Below are positions 38,002 through 45,472 of a stretch of DNA of 64,000 nucleotides, in pieces. The stretch's first letter is position 1. Every line of letters starts with the position of its first letter. The position numbers and the translations under genes were made by a program. Origin of the DNA: Undibacterium sp. KW1 (GTDB taxonomy: Bacteria > Pseudomonadota > Gammaproteobacteria > Burkholderiales > Burkholderiaceae_D); the NCBI RefSeq assembly GCF_009937955.1, contig NZ_AP018439.1:6014001-6078000 (forward strand). Reading direction: 5' to 3'. The notes under the pieces were generated by a model. That model was not told where the DNA came from. It searched no databases and was given only the letters and a program-made list of their open reading frames with translations.

Positions 38002-38823
38002 TTAATGGAATTTTTTTTCGAGCAAGGCAACTATCCGCGGCCAGCCCATCTTGCGCGCCAGATCCAGTGCTGACTCGCCTTTGGGATTGAGCGCGCCGGG
38101 ATCAGCACCATGTTTGACCAGCAAACTCACCGGTGCGAGATTACCTGCCAGTGCGTCTCTCTGCAACAGAGTCCAGCCATCTGCATCGACGCTGCGGGCA
38201 AATGCCGGTTCGTCCCGCAGACCCTGGTCCATTTTCTCTGCCATGTTTTCACTCATGGGATGTTCAGGCAGATCTTCTGTACTGAGGATAATGGGCTGTT
38301 CTTTTTTGCCGAACAAGCCGGATAAAAATCCCTGTTTTTCTTGCGTAGCGGCGGGCACGATCATGACTTCACCGGGCTTGCCAAAATCCAGGCCCCAGGC
38401 CTGGTCATGTTCTTCGCGTTCGGCTTTTGACATGTCGCTGCGCATGACATCAATACTGTAACCGCCATATACTTTACCGTTGATGGTGTACATCCAGTCA
38501 CCGATCTCCGCCAGCGGGACACTGACAGGATCGCCAGCGCCAATGCTGTCCAGCCATTGCGGATTGTTCAACAAGACACCTGAGACGGTGTCGCCATCGA
38601 ACTGTATTTCATTGATCCACATGTGCTCAACTTCTGGCCCTTCACTATCCGGGTCAGTCGCAAACGCCACTTTGACCGCAGCCAGACCCAGACCGGGAAT
38701 AATGCGTCGGTACTCCCATGACAGCTCGCGCCAGAAATACTTGAAAGTCTTGCGCGCCTGTTCAGCCGCCGCCTGCATTGCCGAGCTGGCACCTTCAACC
38801 ATGACTATCTTGTCTTCACTCAT
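38002..38823 (-). CDS. DUF2314 domain protein with C-terminal ankyrin repeats
   Basis: A 273-residue soluble protein. The N-terminal part (about 10-150) is a DUF2314 domain (AAEQARKTFKYFWRELSWEYRRIIPGL, AAVKVAF, VEHMWINEIQFDGDTVSGVLLNNPQWL, GDWMYTINGKVYGGYSIDVMR), function unknown. A linker with LFGKKEQPII follows, then about two ankyrin repeats at the end (DADGWTLLQRDALAGNLAPVSLLVKHGADPGALNPKGESALDLARKMG). The combination suggests binding to a protein partner. ATG 38823 opens the family sequence; the open frame upstream is not like it. It converges with the CII-like gene. The 232-bp gap to the chromate transporter shows nothing else definite. Confidence 0.8.
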   Translation of the reverse strand: MSEDKIVMVEGASSAMQAAAEQARKTFKYFWRELSWEYRRIIPGLGLAAVKVAFATDPDSEGPEVEHMWINEIQFDGDTVSGVLLNNPQWLDSIGAGDPVSVPLAEIGDWMYTINGKVYGGYSIDVMRSDMSKAEREEHDQAWGLDFGKPGEVMIVPAATQEKQGFLSGLFGKKEQPIILSTEDLPEHPMSENMAEKMDQGLRDEPAFARSVDADGWTLLQRDALAGNLAPVSLLVKHGADPGALNPKGESALDLARKMGWPRIVALLEKKFH

Positions 38824-39055
38824 GATCTTGACCAGTAAAATAAAAACACTGTAGCGCAAAGCTGGCTGACAATTAAGCATGTGCATGACTTCGTTTCAAT
38901 TGATACAAGTCCTTACTTTTTATGCATCAGGTGCTTCGCTGGGCATAGCGACATCTGTGGAAATTTGAATAGATGAAATATTTGCCCAGCAGCATTTTCA
39001 CTCCTGCTTTACAATGTAAGCCTGCCCTATGCCAAGCCGCCAGGCTGCCATCATC

Positions 39056-39622
39056 ATGTCCATAGAACTTACCAGCCAGCGCCCTACCTCCCTTGCGGAT
39101 TTGTATATTTCATTTACCTTATTGGCATTGCAAGGATTTGGTGGCGTACTCGCGGTTGTACAGCGTGAGCTGGTGGAAAAGAAACGCTGGATGACGATGG
39201 AAGAATTCGTCGAAGACTGGGCCGTTGCACAGATTTTGCCGGGGCCGAATGTAGTGAATCTGTCGCTGATGATAGGCCACCGTCATTTCGGTTTTGCCGG
39301 TGCCATGACGGCGCTGGCTGGCATGTTGTCAGTCCCCTTGCTGATCGTCGTCATGCTGGCGGTGGTGTATGCGCAATTTTCCCAGTATCCCCAGGTTGTC
39401 GGCGCGCTGCGTGGCATGAGTGCGGTGACGGCAGGGCTGATCATTGCGACAGCGCTCAAGCTGGTGCCGGCCCTCAAAAATAATCCTGTTGGCAGGCTTA
39501 CTGCGCTGATCTTCAGCGCCCTGTGTTTTGCTGGCATCGCTCTCTTGCGCCTGCCGCTGGCCTATGTCTTGTTCACCCTCGGCACCATCACCTGCGCACT
39601 GGTTTACCGGAGGCTGAAATAA
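39056..39622 (+). CDS. chrA: Chromate transporter, half-size CHR protein (first subunit)
   Basis: A 188-residue membrane protein consisting of one CHR domain (about six membrane segments). The family signatures FGGVLAVVQRELVEKKRWM and AQILPGPNVVNLSLMIGHR are present. Single-domain CHR proteins occur in pairs and together build a chromate/sulfate antiporter of the inner membrane that expels chromate. The next gene is the partner; its ATG shares one base with this TAA. ATG 39056 (MSIELTS) is chosen; an ATG at 39029 is also in frame. Confidence 0.9.
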   Translation: MSIELTSQRPTSLADLYISFTLLALQGFGGVLAVVQRELVEKKRWMTMEEFVEDWAVAQILPGPNVVNLSLMIGHRHFGFAGAMTALAGMLSVPLLIVVMLAVVYAQFSQYPQVVGALRGMSAVTAGLIIATALKLVPALKNNPVGRLTALIFSALCFAGIALLRLPLAYVLFTLGTITCALVYRRLK

Positions 39623-40218
39623 TGCTTGATACTCTGCATGGTGCCCTGCACATCACGATGAACTGGCATGACTGGTTGCAACTGTTCCTGCATTACATGA
39701 TGCTGTCACTGTTGTCGATAGGCGGAGCGATTTCCACCCTGCCTGACATGCACCGTTACCTGGTGACGCAACAGGGCTGGCTTAGTGACGCACAGTTCAA
39801 TGCCTCGGTGTCGATTGCCCAGGCTGCACCCGGCCCGAATGTCTTGTTCATTGCGCTCATGGGCTGGAATGTGGGCATGAATGCCGGTGGCATGTGGACA
39901 GCATTGATAGGTGTTTTCGTCGCCATGACAGGCATACTCTTGCCCAGCACCACCCTGACTTATGTGGCAGCAAGCTGGGGCCATGCCAACCGTGAACTGC
40001 GCAGCGTGCGCGCCTTCAAGCTTGGCATGGCACCGATAGTCATCGGCCTTTTGCTTGCTACCGGCTGGATCATGGCGGCATCGCACGACCAGGCCAGCAG
40101 GGACTGGCCTTTATGGCTGATGACCGTAGTCTGCACCGTCGTGGTCTGGCGCACCCGCCTGCATTTGCTATGGCTGCTGGCGGGTGGTGCTGCACTGGGC
40201 TGGTTTGGCCTGATCTGA
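39622..40218 (+). CDS. chrA: Chromate transporter, half-size CHR protein (second subunit)
   Basis: A 198-residue one-domain CHR protein and partner of the preceding gene. It shows LLSIGGAISTLPDMHRYLVTQQGWL and IAQAAPGPNVLFIALMGWNVG, the equivalents of the FGG and PGPN motifs of the first subunit, with about six membrane segments. In the pair, the two CHR domains usually insert in opposite orientation. The one-base overlap shows translational coupling. A family-A palindromic repeat starts 14 bases after its stop codon. Confidence 0.9.
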   Translation: MLDTLHGALHITMNWHDWLQLFLHYMMLSLLSIGGAISTLPDMHRYLVTQQGWLSDAQFNASVSIAQAAPGPNVLFIALMGWNVGMNAGGMWTALIGVFVAMTGILLPSTTLTYVAASWGHANRELRSVRAFKLGMAPIVIGLLLATGWIMAASHDQASRDWPLWLMTVVCTVVVWRTRLHLLWLLAGGAALGWFGLI

Positions 40219-40232
40219 AGACAAAGAAGTTA

Positions 40233-40374
40233 GAACCTGTTGACAATCTGTAGCGAGCGAGCGTCAGCGGGGTGAAGAGCAGCGCAAAAAGCGGAATGTA
40301 CTTGTAGTACATGAGCATTTTGAGCAGCGCATGAGGCCCGATCATGCTTGCGCAGTAAGATTGTCAACAGGTTC
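40233..40374 (-). repeat. Palindromic intergenic repeat, family A, long copy (142 bp)
   Basis: The ends GAACCTGTTGACAATC (40233-40248) and GATTGTCAACAGGTTC (40359-40374) are perfect inverted copies (16 bp). Read on the minus strand, the interior matches 165-261 but contains 45 extra bases flanked by the direct repeat GCGCTGCTC; the extra piece holds the hairpin ATGTACT-ACA-AGTACAT. The element begins directly after the DUF1501 stop codon (40375-40377) and stops 14 bp before the chromate transporter's end. Confidence 0.85.
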
Positions 40375-41775
40375 TCAGACGAAACCAAGGTAGCGCTGAC
40401 CGGCATCGTAATACTTGAGGTTGGGCAGCAAATCCAGCATGTCCGTATCTGATACACCCAGCCATTTGCCCAGCGTGGCGGCATACTGATCGACCGAAGT
40501 GGTCGGCAGCAGGCGCCCCTGCCCTACATCATCATCACTGTCGGTCGCCACCAGCGGTGCGGTACCGTAATAACGCTTGCCGTTGACTGCGCCGCCGAGC
40601 ATGAAATGCATGCTGCCCCAGCCATGGTCAGAGCCGTCATTATTACCGGTCAGGGTGCGGCCAAAATCAGAAGCAGTGAATGCGGTGACCTTGTTATCGA
40701 CTTTCAATTCCCTGGTCGCTTCATAAAATGAGTTGAGGGCTTCGGCAACACTGGCCAGCAAACCCGGATGAGTGCTGACCAGGCCATCATGGGTATCAAA
40801 GCCACCCATCGAAACAAAAAATACCTGGCGTTTTGCGCCCAGCGCACCTGCACAGGAAATCATGCGCGCCACCATCTTCAATTGCATGGCCAGGTTATTC
40901 GCTTCATTGAATGGTGTGTTGATTGCTGGTGCCCCCGCCAGTGAGGTGGTCAGGACATCATTGGCATCTATCGAGCGCTTGCTGACGCGGGTATATTCAT
41001 TTTCAAACAGATGCGTGCGGGCCTGCGTGACGAGGTTTTGCAAGGCCGTGGAACAAGCCGCAGAACCAAACAGCGGTGCCTGCAAACCTGCGAGTGGCAC
41101 GGAACCAGTGGTCGAGACCTGGTATTGAACGGCAGTATTGCCAGACAAGTAAACTGCATTGCCGGAGACATTCACGCATGTGAAAGTCGCATTGCCATTT
41201 CCCGCCACAAAGCGGTCCCCCATACGCCCACCCCAGCCCGATGTCGCCCCTTCGGCTGCAGATGATTGCCATACCGATTGCTGGTCATTGTGCGAAAACA
41301 GCTTGGGCGGCAACATGGCGGTTTTGTTCGTATATTCCAGCTTGGTAGTAGGCCGTATCAGGGTGCCGACATTGAGCATGATGCCCATCTTCCCTGTATT
41401 GAAGATAGGCAGCAGCGGTGCCAGCTCAGGTGCCAGCGCATACTGATGGCTGACACCGTTTCTATCGACCGGCACATTCAGGCCCTGCAAGGCAGTCGCA
41501 TCAAGTTTGTCGCGGCCATAGGCCAGCGTTGGGCGCAGACGCGAATACACGGCGTAGTTGGCGCTGTCGTAAGGCACCAGCGTATTGGCGTAATCATTAC
41601 CGCCATATAAAAATACACAGACGATGGCTTTGTAATCGTCTGCCGTGGCGGCGGAGGCTTCGGCCATAGCCGCGAGATTCAATGCCCATGGGGTGGCGAC
41701 GCCGGCGATGGAGAGTGCAGAAGCACGTTGCAAGAATGCGCGGCGTGAGGCATTCATCGTGTTTGAATTTTTCAT
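40375..41775 (-). CDS. DUF1501 family exported protein (Tat-type signal)
   Basis: A 466-residue protein. The N-terminus (MKNSNTMNASRRAFLQRASALSIAGVATPWALNLAAMAEASA) carries a twin-arginine-type signal (SRRAFLQ), so it is likely exported folded. The body matches DUF1501 proteins, which are related to sulfatases/alkaline phosphatases: CVFLYGGNDYANTLVPYD, GIMLNVGTLI, VFFVSMGGFDTHDG, FTASDFGRTLTGNNDGSDHGWG and HFMLGGAVNG. Substrate unknown. DUF1800 and DUF1501 genes are nearly always paired, as here. Start 41775 is chosen at the signal peptide; the open frame to 41877 reads into the repeat element. Confidence 0.93.
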   Translation of the reverse strand: MKNSNTMNASRRAFLQRASALSIAGVATPWALNLAAMAEASAATADDYKAIVCVFLYGGNDYANTLVPYDSANYAVYSRLRPTLAYGRDKLDATALQGLNVPVDRNGVSHQYALAPELAPLLPIFNTGKMGIMLNVGTLIRPTTKLEYTNKTAMLPPKLFSHNDQQSVWQSSAAEGATSGWGGRMGDRFVAGNGNATFTCVNVSGNAVYLSGNTAVQYQVSTTGSVPLAGLQAPLFGSAACSTALQNLVTQARTHLFENEYTRVSKRSIDANDVLTTSLAGAPAINTPFNEANNLAMQLKMVARMISCAGALGAKRQVFFVSMGGFDTHDGLVSTHPGLLASVAEALNSFYEATRELKVDNKVTAFTASDFGRTLTGNNDGSDHGWGSMHFMLGGAVNGKRYYGTAPLVATDSDDDVGQGRLLPTTSVDQYAATLGKWLGVSDTDMLDLLPNLKYYDAGQRYLGFV

Positions 41776-41829
41776 GATGCTTTCCTGTAGTGATGGCAGC
41801 AGATTATTTTTGCAATAGCAAGATTTATT

Positions 41830-42020
41830 AGGACTTACGCAAAACCGTCCCAGCAAGGCTATCGCTTTGGAAAACATCCCTTGCAGGGGATGTTTGTTTC
41901 GCTGGCAGACAACATGTTGTCTGAAACCCCAACTACACCGTAGCGACGAAGACAGTACTTTAGTACGCGGCTCCTAGGAGAGGCGCTGCAACGCAGCTGG
42001 GGCGATTTTGCGTATGTCCT
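41830..42020. repeat. Palindromic MITE-like repeat, family B (191 bp)
   Basis: The ends are imperfect 25-bp inverted repeats starting AGGACTTACGCAAAAC and, on the other strand, AGGACATACGCAAAAT (both run on into CCAGC). Inside are further palindromes: AACATCCC/GGGATGTT, the perfect CAGACAACATGTTGTCTG, GTACTTTAGTAC and CTCCTAGGAG. No coding capacity. It fills the gap between DUF1800 and DUF1501 and begins two bases after the DUF1800 stop. Confidence 0.8.
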
Positions 42021-42022
42021 CC

Positions 42023-43777
42023 TCATTTGAGAACGATGAATTCGGGAGCAGCCAGCACCAGAGTCAGCGCCGCATAGATTCTTTGCTTGCGACGGTTGTC
42101 ATTCCCTTTGGGCATGCTATCGACAGCAGTGCTGAGGTTTTGCAAAGTTGCCGCACTTAACTGCCCGGCTGCCAGCACCAGGTTGATTTCGTCGAGCATG
42201 GCTGGCGCGGTGTCTGCCAGCGGCATCAGGCTGCTGTAGTCAGGCACGAGATCACTGATACCGCTACTGATAGCGCGCTGCATGTAATTCACATAGCCAA
42301 CGACTGAAGATTCATTGGTGATCTGGAACTCGGGCGCGACCAGGCTGGCCGCTGCGATAGCAGTATTGGGCGGCACATAACCGGGACGGAAGTAATTGAA
42401 CACCGAGGGTGAACGCAAAGGGCTTTGCCCCAGCCTGGTAGCAGGATCACTGGTGTTGCCCAGGTTCCAGACATCATTGATTGCCGTGACATTGTAGGCG
42501 CGCGCCCAAGCCAGGAAGCGCAGCATGGGTTCACGCAATTTGCCAAACTGCGGGTCACTGAGATTAGCTGGCTTGCGCGCCTCGTCATCGAGCAAGATGG
42601 CTGTCAATACAGCTTTCAGATTGCCTTTCTTGCTGGCTGTGCCGCTGCCATCATCATTGAATACCGTAGCGACCCTGGACACATAAGCGTTTGAGGGATT
42701 GCTGGTCACCAGTCTTTGTATGAGCTGGCGGCTGATGAAGGGTGCCACATTGTCATGAGCAAAAATGATGTCGAGTGCGGCACTCAGTGCATCGGCTCCA
42801 TTGAGCCCTTCGCCTACGGTTTTATCAAGAAAAGTGGAAGGACCGGTTTCATGCCTGACCGGTACCTGTGTCATGGGCCTGTGCAAGAAGTCAGGCTTGT
42901 CCGCCTTGCCACCAGCGAGGTCAAAATCCCAGCCTGTGAAGATACGTGCCAGACCTGTGATATCGGTCAGGTCATAGGTTTCTATGTTCTTGCCATCTTG
43001 CTGGCGCGGCGTGCCATTGAGCTTGAGTTCCAGCAAACCTATGCTGAACAACTGCATCAGTTCCCGCGCATAGTTTTCATCCGGCATGGCACCGGTTTGC
43101 GCATTGTATTTGGCATTGCCACGGAAGGTCAGGTATTGCCCCATAGCAGGACTGGTCGAGACCATTTGCAGCAAGCCGCGGTAATTGCCAAAACAATTTG
43201 CTTCCAGCATGTCCAGCCAGGCCGCTGCACCAAATGCCTTCCAGCCACCACCGATGAGGCCATCGATGGAAACCACGATAATTTCTGACAAGGCCAGGGT
43301 GAAGCGCTGGCGCAGGGTATCGGGCGAGCTGATCAGTTTGCGCCAGGCGGTAGAATCAAAACCTGCCTGACTGTTGCGGTAGCTGATATCGTTAAAACCC
43401 TTGGCTACCAGCCAGTCCCAGCGTGTACCATTGCCAGGCAGGCTCAGTTGTTCATCTATCCAGCCCGCATAACCGAGGGCCTGTACCCTGGCGATCTGGG
43501 CGCGGCTGGCACCCATGCTGGCCTGGGCCAGGAAACGCGCCGCCTCAGGGGCAGTAATTGCTGCTGCACTGGGGTCAGGTGCCGGTGCTGGCGGTGCAGC
43601 CATTGCTGTATTGCCACCGGTTTCATTTTGCGCCGTCGTATTGCTGCCACCGCAGGCGGCCAGCAAGGCCGTCGATGCCAGTAACGCCGCTGCCTTCAAT
43701 TCTGCCTGTTGATTGAACGTATCCTGATCCACTGCGGTCTGAGTATTCAAGTCCTCGACGCTTGGCTGGTCTTCCAT
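42023..43777 (-). CDS. DUF1800 family exported protein
   Basis: A 584-residue protein. Near the N-terminus is a lipobox-like segment (AALLASTALLAACGG, about 28-44) preceded by an acidic rather than basic stretch, which is unusual for a lipoprotein signal. The body has DUF1800 features: EAARFLAQASMGASRAQIARVQALGYAGWIDEQL, WRKLISSPDTLRQRFTLALSEIIVVS, PDENYARELMQLFSIGLLEL, FTGWDF. Function unknown; members are exported and paired with DUF1501 proteins. ATG 43777 has AGGGAG at the right distance; ATG 43819 is an alternative. It precedes DUF1501 in one leftward operon, split by the family-B repeat. Confidence 0.92.
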   Translation of the reverse strand: MEDQPSVEDLNTQTAVDQDTFNQQAELKAAALLASTALLAACGGSNTTAQNETGGNTAMAAPPAPAPDPSAAAITAPEAARFLAQASMGASRAQIARVQALGYAGWIDEQLSLPGNGTRWDWLVAKGFNDISYRNSQAGFDSTAWRKLISSPDTLRQRFTLALSEIIVVSIDGLIGGGWKAFGAAAWLDMLEANCFGNYRGLLQMVSTSPAMGQYLTFRGNAKYNAQTGAMPDENYARELMQLFSIGLLELKLNGTPRQQDGKNIETYDLTDITGLARIFTGWDFDLAGGKADKPDFLHRPMTQVPVRHETGPSTFLDKTVGEGLNGADALSAALDIIFAHDNVAPFISRQLIQRLVTSNPSNAYVSRVATVFNDDGSGTASKKGNLKAVLTAILLDDEARKPANLSDPQFGKLREPMLRFLAWARAYNVTAINDVWNLGNTSDPATRLGQSPLRSPSVFNYFRPGYVPPNTAIAAASLVAPEFQITNESSVVGYVNYMQRAISSGISDLVPDYSSLMPLADTAPAMLDEINLVLAAGQLSAATLQNLSTAVDSMPKGNDNRRKQRIYAALTLVLAAPEFIVLK

Positions 43778-43819
43778 GTCCTGTCTCCCTAGATTTGGTA
43801 TGTGATATGAATTGTTCAT

Positions 43820-44102
43820 TCTTGCGACCCAGGCTTGCAGAGTAGGACAGCCATGTAAATTTTTTATTACCTATTTGTAAGCAGTTGTCAGGAGTTAGGC
43901 TAATTTTCTATATAGTTTGTTACTTGCAAATGTAAATAGCATTAAAGATTCAAAAACCGGGCGCGTCATTTGTTACACTTTCGTTTTTTATCAGCATGCG
44001 CCGGTTTGCCGATTCAGCGACAGACAATCTTTGTTACAGGGAGAGACATAGTTTGAGGTATCCTTGCCACCTTGAAATTCTGCACACCGGTTCATATAGT
44101 CC
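43820..44102. other. AT-rich divergent intergenic region
   Basis: About 280-325 bp between the divergent DUF1800 and TonB-like genes. It is AT-rich in the middle (TATATAGTTTGTTACTTGCAAATG) and must hold both promoters. An imperfect dyad CCGGGCGC ... GCGCCGG flanks 43959-44004. I see no gene here. Confidence 0.4.
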
Positions 44103-44960
44103 ATGAAGTTGAGCATAGAAGCGCCTGAGGATGAAGTTGCCCTGCCGGGCGAGATTCATTTGCATATCCGGTTTCGCCCTGCGAATATGTTCGGCATCTT
44201 GCTGGCTTTGCTGGTCCACGGGCTCTTGCTGTACTTCCTGCTGCACATGAATGTGCTCAAGAAGAAGCTTGACAAGGCTGGCTCCAGTGAACCCATGGTC
44301 TTTATCATGGACAAGGTGGCGAAAGCCCCCAAACAGGCGACTGCGCCACAAAAGCAAAAAGCTGAATCCAAGCCGGTGCGGGTGCCACCATCCAAAAACG
44401 CAATCACCCGGCCCAAGATACCGCCACCGCCAGTAACAGACTCGCCGGTAGCACAACCACCGCCGCCACAAGCCAAAGAGACCCCGCCAGAAATGGACAT
44501 GATGGCCCTGGCGAATGCTGCGCGTGAACGCCGCCGTGCTGCAGAGCAGGCCGCCGCCCAGGAAAATGACGGTGCGCGTCAGGCAGGCCGCGGCATGACC
44601 CCGCAGGAAGTGGCAGAAGCCAATGTCAAACGCAGCATGCAGCAAGCAGCCAACCGTGGTGGTGGCAGCGGTGTGTTTGAACTGGGGACAGTAGGCACGC
44701 GGGTAGCCAGCTTCACTTTCCGTGGCTGGAACACCCGTGTGATTGCTTCGAATGGCAAGCAGTCCTTTGAAGTAGATGCCGGCCTTGGTGGTGACGTACG
44801 TCTGGCAGTAGTGCGCCGCATGATAGAAATCATACGTATGGAATACAAGGGCGACTTCAACTGGGAATCCCGCCGGCTGGGCCGCGTCATAGTCAAGTCA
44901 GCCCGGCCAGAAGATTCTGCCGAACTGGAAAACTTCTTGCTGAAGGAATTTTTCCCTTAA
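44103..44960 (+). CDS. TonB/TolA-like proline-rich membrane-anchored protein
   Basis: A 285-residue protein. A cytoplasmic start of about 28 residues is followed by one membrane segment (FGILLALLVHGLLLYFLLHM, 30-49), a Pro/Lys-rich stretch (about 70-130, PKIPPPPVTDSP, AQPPPPQAKETPPE), an Ala/Arg/Glu-rich helix, and a compact C-terminal domain (about 195-285, VGTRVASFTFRGWNTRV ... EYKGDFNWESRRLGRVIVKSARPEDSAELENFL). The anchor, periplasm-spanning Pro-rich linker and small end domain are the plan of TonB and TolA. No exbB/exbD or tolQ/tolR is adjacent. The family was not recognised; a role as energy or scaffold link is an inference. Confidence 0.65.
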   Translation: MKLSIEAPEDEVALPGEIHLHIRFRPANMFGILLALLVHGLLLYFLLHMNVLKKKLDKAGSSEPMVFIMDKVAKAPKQATAPQKQKAESKPVRVPPSKNAITRPKIPPPPVTDSPVAQPPPPQAKETPPEMDMMALANAARERRRAAEQAAAQENDGARQAGRGMTPQEVAEANVKRSMQQAANRGGGSGVFELGTVGTRVASFTFRGWNTRVIASNGKQSFEVDAGLGGDVRLAVVRRMIEIIRMEYKGDFNWESRRLGRVIVKSARPEDSAELENFLLKEFFP

Positions 44961-44965
44961 TTTCC

Positions 44966-45280
44966 TTAATGCGGCTGGTGCCCAAGCCAGCCCGCCCGTA
45001 ACGATTGCCAAGCTTGCACCAGAGCGTGCCGCCAATGTGCAGGTTCTGGTTTTTGCAGCAGAACATCGCTAGCCTGCAGTGCACGTAATTCTACCCAGCC
45101 ATCATTTGACACCTGATACACACAGCCTGTGTCCAATACCGTGTCCGCCTGCCATGCCAGCCCCTCGACAAATTGCGGCCAGGCGATTAAACGCAGCTTC
45201 CCTGTCTTTACAAATAAAGTGCTGCCTGCCGCCAACAGGCAGTACATGCTCTGGTCTTGCCTGATGCTATTGCTATGCAT
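44966..45280 (-). CDS. DUF2917 family protein
   Basis: A 104-residue protein with the small beta-rich layout of DUF2917 (YCLLAAGSTLFVKTGKLRLIAWP, VLDTGCVYQVSNDGWVELRAL) ending in a basic/aromatic helix (WRHALVQAWQSLRAGWLG). Function unknown. DUF2917 genes of Burkholderiales are commonly divergent from a MocR-type regulator gene, exactly as here. ATG 45280 has AGGAG eight bases upstream. It converges with the TonB-like gene, five bases apart. Confidence 0.75.
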   Translation of the reverse strand: MHSNSIRQDQSMYCLLAAGSTLFVKTGKLRLIAWPQFVEGLAWQADTVLDTGCVYQVSNDGWVELRALQASDVLLQKPEPAHWRHALVQAWQSLRAGWLGHQPH

Positions 45281-45316
45281 GGTAATGCTCCTGAAAATGA
45301 TCCAAAAGGAGGTTTG

Positions 45317-45437
45317 GATACAGGCATCAGGATAGACTTGGCCTGCAGACCTGCACAGGCACAGAAAATACACATCTGTATCGCATCAGACAGCAAATTC
45401 ATAATCTGTTATTGTATCGTTAGCCCTGAACTGTATC
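45317..45437. promoter_or_regulatory. Candidate MocR operator repeats (CTGTATC-type)
   Basis: The divergent DUF2917/MocR intergenic region contains CTGTATC at 45376-45382 and 45431-45437, the close variant TTGTATC at 45412-45418, and the inverse GATACAG at 45317-45323. MocR regulators bind repeated half-sites near their own promoters; four copies in 121 bp are suggestive but no binding motif of this protein is known to me. Confidence 0.4.
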
Positions 45438-45472
45438 TGTGCAGGCCCTGAGCATCTTTACATCGTCAAGCT

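Noticed and set aside
41776..41877. N-terminal extension of the DUF1501 protein
   Set aside because: The extra codons read into the family-B repeat and destroy the Tat-type signal that begins at 41775.
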